Positions 44,075-52,618 are shown, counted from the stretch's first letter. The stretch is DNA of 64,000 nucleotides from JABDQW01 sp942492025 (GCA_942492025.1 CALODJ010000001.1:248001-312000); one strand, 5' to 3'. Numbers and translations: made by a program. Notes: generated from the letters alone by a model not told the origin.

Positions 44075-45169
44075 GTGGACTGGCGTGATACTGAATACAT
44101 GCAACGGGCGTTGCGCCTGGCCGAGCGGGGTTTGTACACAACCGACCCCAACCCACGGGTTGGCTGTGTCATCGTCAAAGGCGGTGACATCGTTGGCGAA
44201 GGCTGGCACCAACGCGCTGGTGAACCGCATGCTGAAATCCTGGCGTTGTCAAAGGCAGGTGACAAGGCGGCCGGTTCGACCGTGTACGTCACACTGGAAC
44301 CTTGCAGTCATTACGGAAAAACACCGCCCTGTGCAGAGGCGCTGGTCAGCGCCGGTGTCGCGCGTGTCGTTGCCGCAATGCAAGACCCTAACCCGGCTGT
44401 TGCAGGCAGCGGTTTTCAGCACTTGCAACAACAGGGTATCGATGTTGAAACTGGACTCCTTGAGCAGGCCGCACGGAAGGTCAATCCGGGATTCATAAAG
44501 CGCATGGAAAGCGGGCGTCCGTATGTACGCATCAAGCTGGCGATGAGCCTGGATGGGCGTACCGCGATGGCCTCCGGAGAGAGTCAATGGATAACGAGTG
44601 CCGCGGCTCGTACTGATGTTCAACGGCTGCGTGCGAGAAGCTCGGTGATACTCACTGGAATAGATACGGTACTTCACGACGATCCTTCGCTGAACGTGCG
44701 CTTGACGCCAGAACAACTGGGAATCGCGGGTGACGTCAGACAGCCGCACCGCGTCGTACTCGACAGTCACTTGCGTTTCCCCCCGGATGCAAAGATGTTG
44801 ACGCTGGCAGGCAGAACGACTGTGTTAACCACGCAACAAGGCGATGGGGTACCAGGCTGTGACATCGTCTCTATAGAAGCGATAGCGGGTCAGCTGGATC
44901 TACAGCGCGTGATGTCCTGGCTGGATCGGAATCAGGCCAATGAGGTTCTGGTCGAAGCGGGCGCAACATTGTGCGGTGCATTGTTGCAACGAAAACTGGT
45001 CGATGAAATTGTTGTCTATATTGCACCACATATTATGGGAAGCCATGCCAGGGGGCTTTTTAGTATTCCCGGGCTCGAGCATATGACCGACAGAATCAGG
45101 CTGAACATCATGGATGTACGCCAGCTGGGCGAGGACCTGCGTATAACCGCCGTACCTGTCGATAACTAA
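44075..45169 (+). CDS. ribD: Riboflavin biosynthesis deaminase/reductase RibD
   Basis: 364 residues. The N-terminal zinc deaminase domain has HAE (EPHAEILAL) and PCSHYGKTPPC; the C-terminal reductase domain has KLAMSLDGRTAMASGESQWI. It carries out the second and third steps of the riboflavin pathway. The start is GTG at 44075, chosen because MDWRDTEYMQRALRLAERG matches family N-termini; ATG at 44099 is the alternative. It is the first gene of the rib operon. Confidence 0.95.
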   Translation: MDWRDTEYMQRALRLAERGLYTTDPNPRVGCVIVKGGDIVGEGWHQRAGEPHAEILALSKAGDKAAGSTVYVTLEPCSHYGKTPPCAEALVSAGVARVVAAMQDPNPAVAGSGFQHLQQQGIDVETGLLEQAARKVNPGFIKRMESGRPYVRIKLAMSLDGRTAMASGESQWITSAAARTDVQRLRARSSVILTGIDTVLHDDPSLNVRLTPEQLGIAGDVRQPHRVVLDSHLRFPPDAKMLTLAGRTTVLTTQQGDGVPGCDIVSIEAIAGQLDLQRVMSWLDRNQANEVLVEAGATLCGALLQRKLVDEIVVYIAPHIMGSHARGLFSIPGLEHMTDRIRLNIMDVRQLGEDLRITAVPVDN

Positions 45170-45180
45170 TCGGAGTAAAC

Positions 45181-45774
45181 ATGTCTACAGTTGTTGTAGT
45201 AAAGAAGGCCGGTCAAGTTTGCATTGCCGCAGACAGCCTGACCAGTTTTGGCGATCTGCGTATGGGCGCGGACTATGAGGCGAGCCATGACAAGATTTTG
45301 ATTCACGATGACAGCTACCTGGGAATCGTTGGTAGCGCCGCGCATCAGCTTGTTATGGAAAGTATTCTCAATCAGGATGAAATCAAGGTTGATTTCTCAT
45401 CTCGACTGGCCGTATTTGAAACCTTTCGCTCGCTGCATCCGATATTGAAAGATAAATATTTCCTCAATGCCAAGGACGAAGATGATGACCCCTACGAGTC
45501 CACACAAATCGACGCACTGATCGCCTGTCCACATGGTATCTTTGGCGTGCATTCCTTACGCGAAGTGTGTGAATACAAGAAATTCTGGGCAATAGGCTCA
45601 GGCTCCGAGTATGCGCTCGGCGCCATGTATGCCGTCTTTGACTTGCTCGATAAAGCAGAAGAAATTGCCAGGGCGGGGGTCAAGGCAGGGGCGGAGTTCA
45701 ATAATGCATCGGCCATGCCAATGAGCAGTTACACAGTCGATCTGATAAAACTCAAATCCGTATCAGGTAAATAA
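45181..45774 (+). CDS. Proteasome/HslV-family Ntn-hydrolase in the rib operon
   Basis: A 197-residue protein related to HslV and the bacterial proteasome homologues. After removal of Met the chain starts Ser-Thr-Val-Val; in HslV it starts Thr-Thr-Ile-Val, so the nucleophile would be Ser1. Asp17 (CIAADSL) and a lysine at about 37 (SHDKILIHDD) match the catalytic Asp17 and Lys33, and WAIGSGSEYALGAMYAV matches the HslV block around the second active-site serine. The protein best fits the BPH group (betaproteobacteria proteasome homolog), from memory. The gene lies 11 bases after ribD and 4 before ribE, so it is cotranscribed with them. No HslU-type ATPase is adjacent. Confidence 0.85.
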   Translation: MSTVVVVKKAGQVCIAADSLTSFGDLRMGADYEASHDKILIHDDSYLGIVGSAAHQLVMESILNQDEIKVDFSSRLAVFETFRSLHPILKDKYFLNAKDEDDDPYESTQIDALIACPHGIFGVHSLREVCEYKKFWAIGSGSEYALGAMYAVFDLLDKAEEIARAGVKAGAEFNNASAMPMSSYTVDLIKLKSVSGK

Positions 45775-45778
45775 CGAC

Positions 45779-46432
45779 ATGTTCACAGGAATAATCGAAG
45801 CGGTCGGCGCAGTAAAACGCCTCGAACCGATGGGTGGAGATTTGCGTTTCATCATCGATAGCGCTGGCCTCGACATGGGCGATGTGCACATCGGCGACAG
45901 CATCGCCGTCAATGGTGTCTGTCTGACCGTGATTGCGTTCGATGCAGCTTCATTTTCTGCCGATGTTTCCAATGAGACCATCGCACTAACATCGCTTAAA
46001 GGTCTCAAAGCCGGCAGCGCGGTCAATCTGGAAAAAGCCATGTTACCCACGACGCGCATGGGTGGTCACCTGGTCAGCGGGCATGTTGATGGACTGGGCA
46101 CCGTCGTTCACATGTCCGAGGATGCACGTTCAATCCGTGTGGAGATAGAAATCCCGACAGGACTAAAAAAATACATCGCGGTCAAAGGATCGATATGTAT
46201 CGATGGCACCAGTCTGACGGTCAATTCGGTCGATGGCTGTATCATTGGCTTGAACATCGTACCGCATACACAGCAGCGCACGGTCATACAGCATTATTCC
46301 AAAGGCACACAAGTCAATCTCGAAGTCGATCTGGTGGCGCGTTATCTCGAATCGCTGTTGCTTCATAGGGATGGTGACGACAAGGGCAAGGTAGACATGG
46401 ATCTGTTGGCCCGCAGTGGTTTCGTCAAATAG
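45779..46432 (+). CDS. ribE: Riboflavin synthase
   Basis: 217 residues made of two similar barrel halves: MFTGIIEAVGAV with GDSIAVNGVCLTV in the first, and MGGHLVSGHVDG, IAVKGSICIDGTSLTVN in the second. It dismutates two molecules of dimethylribityllumazine to riboflavin. The gene is called ribC in E. coli nomenclature. It is in tight operon order between the HslV-like gene and ribBA. Confidence 0.96.
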   Translation: MFTGIIEAVGAVKRLEPMGGDLRFIIDSAGLDMGDVHIGDSIAVNGVCLTVIAFDAASFSADVSNETIALTSLKGLKAGSAVNLEKAMLPTTRMGGHLVSGHVDGLGTVVHMSEDARSIRVEIEIPTGLKKYIAVKGSICIDGTSLTVNSVDGCIIGLNIVPHTQQRTVIQHYSKGTQVNLEVDLVARYLESLLLHRDGDDKGKVDMDLLARSGFVK

Positions 46433-46450
46433 TTACAGGTTATATAGGGC

Positions 46451-47554
46451 ATGAAGTTGAATTCCATCGAAGAGATTATCGAGGATTTTCGTCAGGGAAA
46501 AATGGTGATCATCATGGATGATGAAGACCGTGAGAACGAAGGTGATCTCGTCATGGCAGCGAATCTCGTCAGTGCAGACGATATTAACTTCATGGCGCGT
46601 TATGGTCGTGGACTGATATGTCTTACGCTGACGCAAGAGCGATGCCAGCAGTTGAAATTACCGTTGATGGTTGGCTCGACCGGTGACCTGCACGGTACGA
46701 ATTTTACCGTATCGATTGAAGCGGCCGAAGGTGTAACCACCGGTATTTCAGCCGCCGATCGCGCCACCACCATCAAGGCTGCCGTGAAGGAAGGCGCAGG
46801 ACCGAATGATATCGTCCAGCCCGGCCATATCTTTCCATTGATGGCACAGCCCGGTGGTGTGCTGGTCAGGGCGGGGCATACTGAAGCCGGTTGTGATCTG
46901 GCGCGCCTTGCCGGGCAGGAACCCAGCGCGGTTATCGTCGAAATCCTCAATGAGGATGGCTCCATGGCGAGACGTCCGGATCTCGAAAATTTTGCCAAGG
47001 AGCACAATCTGAAGATTGGCACGATCGAAGATCTGATCAGTTATAAAATCAAAAATGAGAAAACAGTCGAACGCATTGCCGAAAGTGACTTTACTACCGA
47101 GTTTGGAGATTTTCGGCTGCATGCCTACCAGAACAGTCTTGACGGTGGTCTGCATTTCGCATTGGTCCACGGGAAAATTGCGCACGATGTGCCGGTACTG
47201 GTCAGGGTGCACGTTGAAAATACCCTTATTGACTTGCTCGGTTCAACCCATGCGGCAGGCTGGCCGTTGCGTTCCGCGCTAAAACAGGTGGCCCAGTCTG
47301 ACAGTGGTGTCGTTATAGTTATTCGTCAGCCTGAGGAAGATAACGCCATCGTCAACTGGATGCTGCGTCATCCGACCGCTGAAAGTGAAGCCGTCGAACA
47401 GAAACCCGATTTGCGTAAAGATGGTGTTGGTGCCCAGATGCTGATGGATCTGGGTGTGAGGAAAATGCGTTTAATGTCTGCGCCGAAAGTGTATCATGGC
47501 CTCGCCGGGTTCAACCTGGAAGTCGTCGAATACGTGAGTGGAGATCAGGATTAG
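46451..47554 (+). CDS. ribB: DHBP synthase with degenerate GTP cyclohydrolase II domain
   Basis: 367 residues. The N-terminal domain (1-205) is 3,4-dihydroxy-2-butanone-4-phosphate synthase, with all expected blocks: IIMDDEDRENEGDLVMAA, GTNFTVSIEA, and RAGHTEAGCDLARLAG. The C-terminal half aligns with GTP cyclohydrolase II but has lost the zinc cysteines: the usual SECLTGD and RCDCG places read VENTLIDLL and THAAGW, and RQEGRG reads RQPEED. The second half should not be a cyclohydrolase. Such fusions are known in proteobacteria, where a separate ribA supplies the activity; no ribA is in the window. Confidence 0.93.
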   Translation: MKLNSIEEIIEDFRQGKMVIIMDDEDRENEGDLVMAANLVSADDINFMARYGRGLICLTLTQERCQQLKLPLMVGSTGDLHGTNFTVSIEAAEGVTTGISAADRATTIKAAVKEGAGPNDIVQPGHIFPLMAQPGGVLVRAGHTEAGCDLARLAGQEPSAVIVEILNEDGSMARRPDLENFAKEHNLKIGTIEDLISYKIKNEKTVERIAESDFTTEFGDFRLHAYQNSLDGGLHFALVHGKIAHDVPVLVRVHVENTLIDLLGSTHAAGWPLRSALKQVAQSDSGVVIVIRQPEEDNAIVNWMLRHPTAESEAVEQKPDLRKDGVGAQMLMDLGVRKMRLMSAPKVYHGLAGFNLEVVEYVSGDQD

Positions 47555-47555
47555 T

Positions 47556-48029
47556 ATGAGTGAAATACATTTAATTGAAGGCAGTATGCAGTATAGCCAG
47601 GGCCATTTTGCGATTGTTTGTGCACGCTTCAATGGTTTTGTTGTGGAAAGTCTTCTCGCCGGAGCGGTTGATACACTAAAGCGCAGCGGTGTTGATGCAG
47701 CGTCGATCACGGTGGTCAAGACCCCCGGGGCTTTTGAGATACCTGTTGTAGTCCAGGGATTGGCCCAGAGTGGCCACTACAATGCGATTATCGCACTAGG
47801 CGCCGTTATTCGAGGCGCGACACCTCACTTCGATATCGTGGCCAATGAATCGGCCAAAGGACTCTCGGCCATCGCGCTCGACCATGGTATTCCTGTTATC
47901 AATGGTATTCTGACAACGGACACGATCGAGCAGGCGATCGAACGTGCCGGTACCAAAGCGGGTAATAAGGGCTCAGAGGCTGCGGCAGGGGCGATTGAAA
48001 TGGTCAATTTAATGGCCCAGTTGGATTAG
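47556..48029 (+). CDS. ribH: Lumazine synthase
   Basis: 157 residues from the ATG at 47556, one base after the ribB stop. FAIVCARFNGFVVESLLAGAVDTL, TVVKTPGAFEIPVVVQ and IALGAVIRGATPHFD are the substrate-site blocks. It makes dimethylribityllumazine, the substrate for riboflavin synthase, and normally assembles as a pentamer or capsid. Confidence 0.96.
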   Translation: MSEIHLIEGSMQYSQGHFAIVCARFNGFVVESLLAGAVDTLKRSGVDAASITVVKTPGAFEIPVVVQGLAQSGHYNAIIALGAVIRGATPHFDIVANESAKGLSAIALDHGIPVINGILTTDTIEQAIERAGTKAGNKGSEAAAGAIEMVNLMAQLD

Positions 48030-48039
48030 TGTATTTGTG

Positions 48040-48483
48040 ATGACAGATAATACCAGTCTAGCCAAAGCGCGGGGCAAGGCGAGGCGATTAGCGATGCAGG
48101 CCCTGTATCAGTGGCAAATGACTGCAGATGATATCGATGTCATCGAGCAACAGTTCATTGAGGAAAATGACATGAAATCGGTCGATCAGGACTATTTCTC
48201 TGAATTGTTATTGGGTGTATTAACGAACATTCCGATCATCGATGCGGCACTGGAAAAGCACATGAAGCGCAATATCAATGAAGTTGATCCCGTCGAGCGT
48301 GCAATTCTACGCATAGGCACTTACGAATTCATCAAACGCCTGGATGTGCCCTACCGGGTGGTACTCAACGAAGCCGTGATCCTGAGCAAGAAATTCTGTG
48401 CTGAAAAAAGCCATACTTTCGTCAATGCTGTACTGGACCGGGTGGCACATGACACCCGTACCCAGGAAACCGCATCTGCGTGA
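48040..48483 (+). CDS. nusB: Transcription antitermination factor NusB
   Basis: 147 residues. ARRLAMQALYQWQMT near the start and VDPVERAILRIGTYEF, PYRVVLNEAVILSKKF near the end are typical. It binds boxA RNA with S10 in rRNA antitermination. Position after ribH is standard. ATG at 48040 is preferred to the GTG one codon upstream. Confidence 0.95.
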   Translation: MTDNTSLAKARGKARRLAMQALYQWQMTADDIDVIEQQFIEENDMKSVDQDYFSELLLGVLTNIPIIDAALEKHMKRNINEVDPVERAILRIGTYEFIKRLDVPYRVVLNEAVILSKKFCAEKSHTFVNAVLDRVAHDTRTQETASA

Positions 48484-48497
48484 TCAGCTCACCCCCT

Positions 48498-48516
48498 GGT
48501 GAGAAACGCGGGCTAG
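48498..48516. repeat. Isolated end of the CTAGCCC...CTCACC element
   Basis: GGTGAGAAACGCGGGCTAG matches the terminal repeat of 11929-12176 and 37186-37322 with one mismatch. It fits between the nusB stop and the thiL start and has no partner nearby, so it is a solo end or remnant. Confidence 0.55.
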
Positions 48517-48527
48517 CGTAGTTGACA

Positions 48528-49499
48528 ATGGCATTCGGCGAATTTGATCTAATTAAAAAATACTTTCTGTCGTCATCTAACCGTGCTGATGTTTCTTTGG
48601 GTATCGGTGATGATTGTGCGATTGTATCGATACCGGAAGGCAGAGAGCTTGCGGTTACGACCGACACTCTCGTTGATACTGTGCATTTTTCCGCCGGAAC
48701 AGCCCCGGAGGATATTGCCTACAAGGCCATCGCAGTCAATCTCAGCGACCTGGCTGCGATGGGTGCTACACCTGCCTGGCTCACGCTGGCCCTGTCTTTG
48801 CCGAGTGTCGATGAAGACTGGGTGAAGGCTTTTTCTGACACGTTTAAAAAAACGGCTGGCCAGTATAACGTGCAGTTGATCGGTGGTGATACAACCCGCG
48901 GGCCACTGAGCATTACCGTGCAGGCGCTGGGCCTGATCGATCCTGCTCACTGTATGCGCAGGGACAGCGCCAGTCCGGGTGACGCCATCTATGTGTCGGG
49001 TACGCTGGGCGACGCTGCAACGGGCTTGCGAATTATACAGCAGGGGCAGGCTGCTGATCGCAACGAGACCTGGTTGATCAATCGGCTCAACCGGCCTGAG
49101 CCCAGGGTGGAACTGGGTATCAGGGTCGCGGCGTACTGCAAGTGCGCGATCGATATCTCAGACGGGCTGGCCGCTGATCTGGGGCATGTTCTTGCAGCCA
49201 GCCACTGCGGTGCTACAGTATACAAGGACAGGCTACCGCTATCCCGTCAGCTGGTTGAGTATTCGATCAACAGAGATGAAGTCGACTGGGAGCTTGTACT
49301 TGCGGGTGGCGATGATTACGAACTTTGCCTGGTGGTTGCGGCGGATAACGAGGACAAGCTGCTGAGCGTGGCCGGTGAATTATCCTTGCCACTGACCCGC
49401 ATTGGCGTTATCGAACAACAGCAATCGCTATCAATCATTGATCGAACAGGAGCGAAATTATTACTCGATGATACCGGTTATGAGCATTTTTCAAAATGA
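48528..49499 (+). CDS. thiL: Thiamine-monophosphate kinase
   Basis: 323 residues. GEFDLIKKYF near the N-terminus, GIGDDCAIVSIPEG, DTLVDTVHF, and AVNLSDLAAMGATPAW form the AIR-synthase-like nucleotide site, and IDISDGLAADLGH is present. It makes thiamine diphosphate from the monophosphate. ATG at 48528 is favoured over a TTG two codons upstream. The stop overlaps pgpA. Confidence 0.95.
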   Translation: MAFGEFDLIKKYFLSSSNRADVSLGIGDDCAIVSIPEGRELAVTTDTLVDTVHFSAGTAPEDIAYKAIAVNLSDLAAMGATPAWLTLALSLPSVDEDWVKAFSDTFKKTAGQYNVQLIGGDTTRGPLSITVQALGLIDPAHCMRRDSASPGDAIYVSGTLGDAATGLRIIQQGQAADRNETWLINRLNRPEPRVELGIRVAAYCKCAIDISDGLAADLGHVLAASHCGATVYKDRLPLSRQLVEYSINRDEVDWELVLAGGDDYELCLVVAADNEDKLLSVAGELSLPLTRIGVIEQQQSLSIIDRTGAKLLLDDTGYEHFSK

Positions 49500-50002
49500 A
49501 CACGATTGAGTCCAGGCAGTTGAAGGATCCTGTTGTCCTGATCGCTGTCGGCTTTGGCAGCGGGCTTGCACCCAGGGCGCCGGGTACAGCAGGCACAGTC
49601 GTGGCCGTGCCATTGTACTTGCTGATGCAGTCGTTGCCTGTGGTGAGCTACTTGCTGATTACCACCTGCCTGTTTATTGCCGGTATCTGGATATGTACGT
49701 ATACGGCAGAGAAGTTGGGCGTACATGACCACCCATCGATTGTAATCGATGAGATTGTGGGCTATCTAATTACCATGATTGCAGCACCTGATGGCTGGCT
49801 CCCAATCGTGATCGGCTTCGTGCTGTTCCGACTGCTGGATGCACTCAAACCCTGGCCAATTTCATGGTTCGATCGCTCTGTCAATGGTGGTTTGGGCATC
49901 ATGCTCGACGACGTTGTGGCCGGCGTGATTGCGATGGCCATCATGCAGGGGTTGATTTATATGCAGATACTATCGTGCGAAACATTTCTGGCATTCTGCT
50001 GA
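49496..50002 (+). CDS. pgpA: Phosphatidylglycerophosphatase A
   Basis: A 168-residue membrane phosphatase that removes the terminal phosphate of phosphatidylglycerophosphate to give phosphatidylglycerol. GFGSGLAPRAPGTAGTVVAVPLY, HDHPSIVIDEIVGYLI and FDRSVNGGLGIMLDDVVAG are the conserved blocks. It overlaps thiL by four bases and the next gene by up to 28. Confidence 0.95.
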   Translation: MNTIESRQLKDPVVLIAVGFGSGLAPRAPGTAGTVVAVPLYLLMQSLPVVSYLLITTCLFIAGIWICTYTAEKLGVHDHPSIVIDEIVGYLITMIAAPDGWLPIVIGFVLFRLLDALKPWPISWFDRSVNGGLGIMLDDVVAGVIAMAIMQGLIYMQILSCETFLAFC

Positions 50003-50640
50003 CCTTATTTCCGTTGACCTCATTGCTTTTGCTGGCAGCAGGCCCTGTCGGTGCAGTCACGCAAATCGAAGTTCAGGCATTATTCGGTGGTAAAGCGATC
50101 GTAATGATCGACGGCCAGCGTCGTATGCTTTCGATGGGGGAGACCAGTCCTGAAGGCATCAAACTGATCAAAGCGGACAGCAAGCACGCCGTACTCGAAG
50201 TCGATGGGAAGGCCAAACGCTACGAGCCGGGTGGCGCAATTTCATTGAGTTATGCCCGGCCAGAACATTATGAAGAAACAATCTATGCCGATGACCGGGG
50301 TATGTTCAATTCCATCGGTACAATCAACGGCCGCACGGTGCGTTTTATGGTCGACACCGGTGCAACCACGGTGGCAATGAACAAGTCACAAGCCAGAAGC
50401 CTGGGTGTTGACTATAGAATGACAGGCGAGCATATCGTTGTCAGCACGGCTTCAGACCACGTGAAAGGTTATCGTGTTCGTCTTGATACGGTTTCACTCG
50501 GAAATATAAAGCTGAAAAATGTCGAAGCCATGGTTATCGACGGTAACCACCCCGGTCCGATTCTACTCGGCATGTCTTTTCTCGGAAAATTAAGCGTTGA
50601 GAAAGCGGGCGGGGTTATGAAAATACGCCAACGCAACTGA
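49975..50640 (+). CDS. Retropepsin-like aspartic protease (clan AA)
   Basis: A 221-residue protein with a signal peptide (ILLTLFPLTSLLLLAAGPVGA) and a C-terminal retropepsin domain, with the active-site motif MVDTGATTVAM and ILLGMSFLGKL near the end, as in the TIGR02281 family. As in retroviral proteases, it would act as a dimer. The substrate is unknown; an envelope location is predicted. GTG at 49975 is chosen because it directly precedes the signal peptide; the open frame extends up to 49864 inside pgpA without similarity. Confidence 0.83.
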   Translation: MRNISGILLTLFPLTSLLLLAAGPVGAVTQIEVQALFGGKAIVMIDGQRRMLSMGETSPEGIKLIKADSKHAVLEVDGKAKRYEPGGAISLSYARPEHYEETIYADDRGMFNSIGTINGRTVRFMVDTGATTVAMNKSQARSLGVDYRMTGEHIVVSTASDHVKGYRVRLDTVSLGNIKLKNVEAMVIDGNHPGPILLGMSFLGKLSVEKAGGVMKIRQRN

Positions 50641-50768
50641 TTCAAACGGGCGAAGATAGTCCGCAAATAACCGCTAATGTTATTTATGTTTGAGTACTAT
50701 GAGACCCTATAACGTCTTGTGTGTTTCTGGAAACAGATGCGAAATATTGCGACGGCGGCAACTGTAGG
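50641..50768. other. Left flank of the insertion sequence
   Basis: A short spacer after the protease gene. ATAGTCCGCAAATAA at 50656-50670 recurs inverted at 52569-52583 on the other side of the insertion sequence. The last bases, CTGTAGG, look like the start of the GTAGGGTGCGCC repeat that resumes at 52464. Confidence 0.5.
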
Positions 50769-50810
50769 TACGTAGAGCCTACTCAAAAAGCATAACTCAT
50801 TGATATTAAT

Positions 50811-50838
50811 ATGACAAGTTGCTAATTCGAGGTATAAT
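50811..50838 (+). promoter_or_regulatory. Predicted promoter of the transposase gene
   Basis: ATGACA (50811-50816) as -35 and TATAAT (50833-50838) as -10, separated by 16 bases. The start of transcription would be near 50845, which supports the ATG at 50882 as the translation start. Confidence 0.6.
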
Positions 50839-50881
50839 AGTGCACGAAAAACAAGCCAATCTCATAAAAAACCGTGCACCT

Positions 50882-52444
50882 ATGATTCGTACTCACAGCC
50901 ATAAACAACTGCCCTTATCTGAATTTGACTGGCCCTTCCAGGTTGCCCTGGATGAAAACAACCGCTGGGTAAAGATGAGTGAATGCATCCCTTGGGATGA
51001 ACTGGCTGAAGGGTATTATCAAAGCTTGTCCACAACACAGGGTCGCCCGGCAAAGGATGCCCGTCTGGTGATTGGTGCGGTGATCATCAAACACAAACTC
51101 TGCCTGTCGGATGAAGAGACGGTCCAGCAGATCCAGGAGAACCCCTACCTGCAGTACTTCGTCGGACTGCCGGGTTACCAGATGCAAGCACCGTTTGCCC
51201 CTTCACTGCTTGTCGAGATTCGCAAACGTATGGGGCAGTCGGTCTTCGAGGTCTTTCATGGTGCCGTGATCCATGCACTGGAAGAGGCAAAGGAAAAACA
51301 AAAGCCAACGACAGCCGCGCATGATGACGAACCGCCGTCAGCATCCGGTGGGTCACCTCAGGATGAGGAACCGGTACACCAAGGTAAGCTGATCCTCGAT
51401 GCGACGGTTGCCCCGCAGGCGATCCGTTATCCTACTGACCTGAGTCTGCTGAATGAGGCAAGGGAGTTCAGTGAACAGATTATCGACGTTCTCTACCCGG
51501 AAACAGGCAGGAAGAAGAAACCCCGAACCTATCGGCAGAAGGCGCGCAAGGCTTACCTTGCGATCGTGAAGCAGCGGCGGCCTGGCGGAAAGGTAAGGCG
51601 ACGAGGTATCAAGCAGCAGTTACAGTACCTGCGTCGTAACCTGAAGCACATCGAACGGTTGCTGGAACACTGGCCGGAAGGCACACAGCTTCCCTTACCC
51701 CGATGGTTGCTGCAGCGTTACTGGGTGATCCAGCATGTTTATACCCAGCAGTGGGAGATGTACCGGAACAAAAGCCGTCGTTGTGATGATCGCATCGTCA
51801 GTATCAGCCAGCCGTATGTGCGCCCCATCATCCGGGGCAAGCAGGACAAGCCGGTCGAGTTTGGCGCCAAGCTGAGTGTGAGTCTGAGCGGCGATGGAAT
51901 TGCCTGTGTGGATCAGCTCAGATGGGACGCGTTTCACGAAGGTGGTGATCTGGAAAGTCAGGTTGAGGCCTATAAGGCTCGCTACGGTGTCTATCCGGAA
52001 GCAGTACTGGGTGATCCCGTCTATGGCACACGAGACAACCGGCCGGATCTCAAAAGCCGAGGAATCCGCTTTGCCGGTAAGCCGCTGGGACGACCAAAGA
52101 AAGCGACTGAAGCGAACCGTGAAGAACTGAAACGGTTGAAGGCACAGCGAAGAGAGGAGTACCTGCAGCGCATCCCGATAGAAGGCAAGTTTGGCCAGGG
52201 GAAGAACGGTTATGGGCTCAATTACATTCCGACAAAGCGTGCTGACACGACAGAAGCCTGGATCAACAGCATCTTTCTGGTGATGAACCTGATGATCCTG
52301 TTGAGGATCTTTTTTGCGCGGATTAAAAGGGGCTTTGCAGGGCTGCTATTATCATTATTACGCGATGTGGAGATGCTGTTCGTTCATCGCCTCAGACATA
52401 ACCCTGCATCGGTCAGTTCTGTGCGTCAGTTAGTAGCGCTCTGA
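50882..52444 (+). CDS. DDE transposase
   Basis: 520 residues from the ATG at 50882. The N-terminal part (LPLSEFDWPFQVAL, KDARLVIGAVIIKHKLCLSDEETVQQIQENPYLQYFVGL) is the InsH/DUF772-type domain of IS5- and IS1182-like elements. Likely catalytic acids are in LILDATVAPQ, LGDPVYGTRDNR and IEGKFGQGKNGYGL. A basic, low-complexity insert (about residues 140-260) separates the first and second. The exact IS family cannot be fixed by eye. Confidence 0.88.
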   Translation: MIRTHSHKQLPLSEFDWPFQVALDENNRWVKMSECIPWDELAEGYYQSLSTTQGRPAKDARLVIGAVIIKHKLCLSDEETVQQIQENPYLQYFVGLPGYQMQAPFAPSLLVEIRKRMGQSVFEVFHGAVIHALEEAKEKQKPTTAAHDDEPPSASGGSPQDEEPVHQGKLILDATVAPQAIRYPTDLSLLNEAREFSEQIIDVLYPETGRKKKPRTYRQKARKAYLAIVKQRRPGGKVRRRGIKQQLQYLRRNLKHIERLLEHWPEGTQLPLPRWLLQRYWVIQHVYTQQWEMYRNKSRRCDDRIVSISQPYVRPIIRGKQDKPVEFGAKLSVSLSGDGIACVDQLRWDAFHEGGDLESQVEAYKARYGVYPEAVLGDPVYGTRDNRPDLKSRGIRFAGKPLGRPKKATEANREELKRLKAQRREEYLQRIPIEGKFGQGKNGYGLNYIPTKRADTTEAWINSIFLVMNLMILLRIFFARIKRGFAGLLLSLLRDVEMLFVHRLRHNPASVSSVRQLVAL

Positions 52445-52463
52445 CTTACTGAGTAGGCTCTAC

Positions 52464-52536
52464 GTAGGGTGCGCCGTGCGCACCGAAAACACCCGATTTA
52501 ATATTCCTGCTCTAAGGTGCGCATGGCACACCCTAC
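52464..52536. repeat. GTAGGGTGCGCC palindromic repeat, copy 4
   Basis: GTAGGGTGCGCCGTGCGCACC and GGTGCGCATGGCACACCCTAC bracket about 30 bp. The IS ends directly before it. The flank after it (to 52618) has three loose units of TTGCGGACTATAG, the last overlapping the maf stop codon. Confidence 0.78.
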
Positions 52537-52618
52537 GGACTTCAAAAATAATTGGCTTTAATTTGCGTTTATTTGCGGACTATAGGTTTAACTTGCGGGT
52601 CATAGCTTCACTTGCGGA

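Larger units (their letters stand above)
50769..52463 (+). mobile_element. Complete insertion sequence (IS5/IS1182-like)
   Basis: Inverted ends GTAGAGCCTACTCA at 50772-50785 and TGAGTAGGCTCTAC at 52450-52463 enclose one transposase gene. GTAGG is found directly before 50769 and directly after 52463, which fits a 5-bp target duplication if three extra bases (TAC) belong to the left end; the exact boundary is uncertain by three bases. The IS lies at the first bases of a GTAGGGTGCGCC repeat. The frame and ends are intact, so it may be active. Confidence 0.82.

Noticed and set aside
50819..50881. Longer transposase N-terminus from TTG at 50819
   Set aside because: The predicted -10 box lies inside this stretch, so transcription would start after the TTG.
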